Below, piece by piece: positions 23,572 to 24,553 of a stretch of 24,553 nt of DNA. Positions within the stretch are counted from its first letter, which is position 1. Every line of letters starts with the position of its first letter. The position numbers and the translations under genes were made by a program. The notes under the pieces are model-generated. The model worked only from the letters and a program-made list of their open reading frames with translations. It was not told where the DNA came from and made no database searches. The stretch comes from CAZADA01 sp964636945 (GTDB taxonomy: Bacteria > Pseudomonadota > Alphaproteobacteria > Caulobacterales > Maricaulaceae): contig CAZWVH010000042.1 of assembly GCA_964636945.1 (NCBI GenBank), forward strand, positions 1 through 24,553, in the 5' to 3' direction.

Positions 23572-24231
23572 ATGCCTTGGACACGCGATGACATGGCGGC
23601 GCGCGCCGCACAGGAGTTGGAAGACGGGTTCTATGTGAATCTCGGCATCGGCATCCCCACTTTGGTAGCCAATTACATCCCCGAAGGCGTGGATGTGACG
23701 CTGCAGTCGGAAAATGGCATGCTCGGCATGGGCCCGTTTCCCACCGAGGACGAGGTGGACGCTGATCTGATCAACGCCGGCAAGCAAACCATCACCGAGC
23801 TGGATCGCACCAGTTACTTCTCTTCAGCTGAATCCTTCGCCATGATCCGCGGCGGCCACATTGACCTGGCGATATTGGGCGCCATGGAGGTGTCGGAACG
23901 CGGCGATCTCGCCAATTGGATGATCCCTGGCAAACTGGTGAAGGGCATGGGCGGCGCCATGGATTTGGTCGCCGGGGTCAAGCGCGTGGTGATCGTCATG
24001 GACCACGCCAATAAGGCCGGCGATCCCAAACTCTTACACCAATGCTCCTTGCCGCTCACGGGCAAGGGCGTGGTCAACCGCATCATCACCAATTTGGGCG
24101 TGATGGACGTGAAAGGCGCGCATTTGGAGCTGATCGAACTGGCGCCAGATGTCCATGTGGATGAGGTGCGCGCAGCCACTCAGGCTGAAATGACCGTGTC
24201 GCCGCACTTGTCGGCTGCTCATTCAGCTTAG
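23572..24231 (+). CDS. scoB: 3-oxoacid CoA-transferase subunit B
   Basis: Catalytic partner of ScoA. ATG 23572 lies one base after the scoA stop, with GGGAGG (23557-23562) 9 nt upstream; the frame is open further upstream inside scoA, but that part is not family sequence. The product has 219 residues, normal size. The N-terminus MPWTRDDMAARAAQELEDGF is followed by YVNLGIGIPTLVANYIP and the active-site LQSENGMLGMGP, where Glu47 is the residue that forms the glutamyl-CoA intermediate. GGHIDLAILGAMEVSERGDLAN, GMGGAMDLVAGVKRVVIVM and CSLPLTGKGVVNRIITNLGVM complete the family pattern. The operon ends with a hairpin terminator 31 bases after the stop. Confidence 0.95.
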   Translation: MPWTRDDMAARAAQELEDGFYVNLGIGIPTLVANYIPEGVDVTLQSENGMLGMGPFPTEDEVDADLINAGKQTITELDRTSYFSSAESFAMIRGGHIDLAILGAMEVSERGDLANWMIPGKLVKGMGGAMDLVAGVKRVVIVMDHANKAGDPKLLHQCSLPLTGKGVVNRIITNLGVMDVKGAHLELIELAPDVHVDEVRAATQAEMTVSPHLSAAHSA

Positions 24232-24261
24232 GCCGGCGTATTGAGAAAAACGCGATTGACG

Positions 24262-24294
24262 GAGGCGGGCTCACGTCCGCCTCATTCATTTTCG
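24262..24294 (+). terminator. Rho-independent terminator of scoAB
   Basis: A 9-bp stem (GAGGCGGGC at 24262-24270 with GTCCGCCTC at 24275-24283, one G-U pair) with a TCAC loop is followed by ATTCATTTTC. It begins 31 bases after the scoB stop. It also lies 15 bases beyond the stop of the small minus-strand ORF; a TTTTT run about 10 bases past the stem on that strand may let it work in both directions. Confidence 0.75.
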
Positions 24295-24297
24295 GGG

Positions 24298-24381
24298 CTA
24301 GCCCTGAATGGGGGTCAAGGCGCACGCCATCACCAGCGCCAATGCGACGGCAAATAGGGCGAGCTCGTAGCGCCGCTTCAT
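24298..24381 (-). CDS. 27-residue secreted or lipoprotein-like small protein
   Basis: ATG 24381 is preceded by GAGGGG at 5 nt, a good Shine-Dalgarno, and the frame ends at TAG 24298-24300. The peptide starts MKRRYE, has a hydrophobic core LALFAVALALVMA, then C20, and ends ALTPIQG. Positive N-terminus, hydrophobic stretch and V-M-A-C resemble a signal peptide with an imperfect lipobox (Met at -2), which would leave an 8-residue lipopeptide; alternatively it is a single-helix membrane miniprotein. TATAAG (24416-24421, minus strand) could be a -10 element about 35 nt upstream, with no good -35. It converges with scoB, and both flank the same hairpin terminator. I recognise no family. Confidence 0.5.
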   Translation of the reverse strand: MKRRYELALFAVALALVMACALTPIQG

Positions 24382-24553
24382 GATGACCCCTCTGTACAGT
24401 TTAGCGTTCCCAGAGCTTATACGCCCTGATTCGGTTAATCCGTCGTTGAGCTACGCCCCTTAGGCGCCCGCTTTGAGGCAATGGCGTGGAAACACTGCGC
24501 CAGTTGCTGCGTAGCGAAAAGATATTGTTCCGTGCTTCGCGACTTATGTTTTT

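Noticed and set aside
24410..24470. On the minus strand GGGGCGTAGCTCAACG resembles the 5' end of a tRNA.
   Set aside because: No D-loop GG, no anticodon arm of proper length, and no T-arm GTTCGA at the expected distance, so it is not a tRNA.

Overview
The window comes from an alphaproteobacterial chromosome of moderately high GC. It most likely belongs to the Caulobacterales/Maricaulales/Hyphomonadaceae side of the class. The reasons are the order ppiD-like / tpiA / secG / pyrG / eno, the block recG <> sdhE > mfd, a zinc-free L32 of the alphaproteobacterial type, and a PopA-like receiver-receiver-degenerate-GGDEF protein. PopA is known from Caulobacter cell-cycle control. I see no rRNA, tRNA, CRISPR array, insertion sequence, phage gene or attachment site. 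This is core chromosome.

Layout. 1-2114 (+): 3' part of gatB, then an unrecognised soluble protein and a small membrane protein. 2305-5794 (-): trpE behind a PpiD/SurA-like periplasmic chaperone gene that is split by an in-frame TAA near its N-terminus. 5953-9375 (+): tpiA, secG with a very acidic tail, pyrG, and rpmF (58 codons). 9389-10123 (-): zinc-ribbon plus TerB-like protein. 10264-13129 (+): eno and bifunctional hldE. 13119-14294 (-): membrane-anchored DUF3089 alpha/beta-hydrolase homologue whose nucleophile serine is a glutamate. 14390-15196 (+): DUF502 membrane protein. 15134-17221 (-): recG, overlapping the DUF502 gene tail-to-tail. 17302-21167 (+): sdhE and mfd. 21177-22505 (-): PopA-like protein. 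22869-24231 (+): scoA-scoB, ended by a good hairpin terminator. 24298-24381 (-): a 27-residue secreted or lipoprotein-like ORF with its own Shine-Dalgarno.

The genes cover central metabolism (triose-phosphate isomerase, enolase, CTP synthase, anthranilate synthase I, succinyl-CoA:3-ketoacid CoA-transferase), envelope work (SecG, PpiD-like, HldE heptose activation, DUF502), translation (GatB, L32), DNA repair (RecG, Mfd) and cell-cycle signalling (PopA-like). They do not form one system.

The most interesting points are degenerate enzymes and broken or tiny genes. The PopA-like protein has lost both phospho-acceptor aspartates and the GGDEF active site but keeps an RxxD c-di-GMP inhibitory-site motif in exact register. 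The DUF3089 protein has lost its Ser nucleophile. The ppiD-like gene is cut by a single nonsense codon. The 27-aa ORF is otherwise unannotated. I do not see a clearly new multi-gene system. All family calls come from reading the translated sequences, without database searches.
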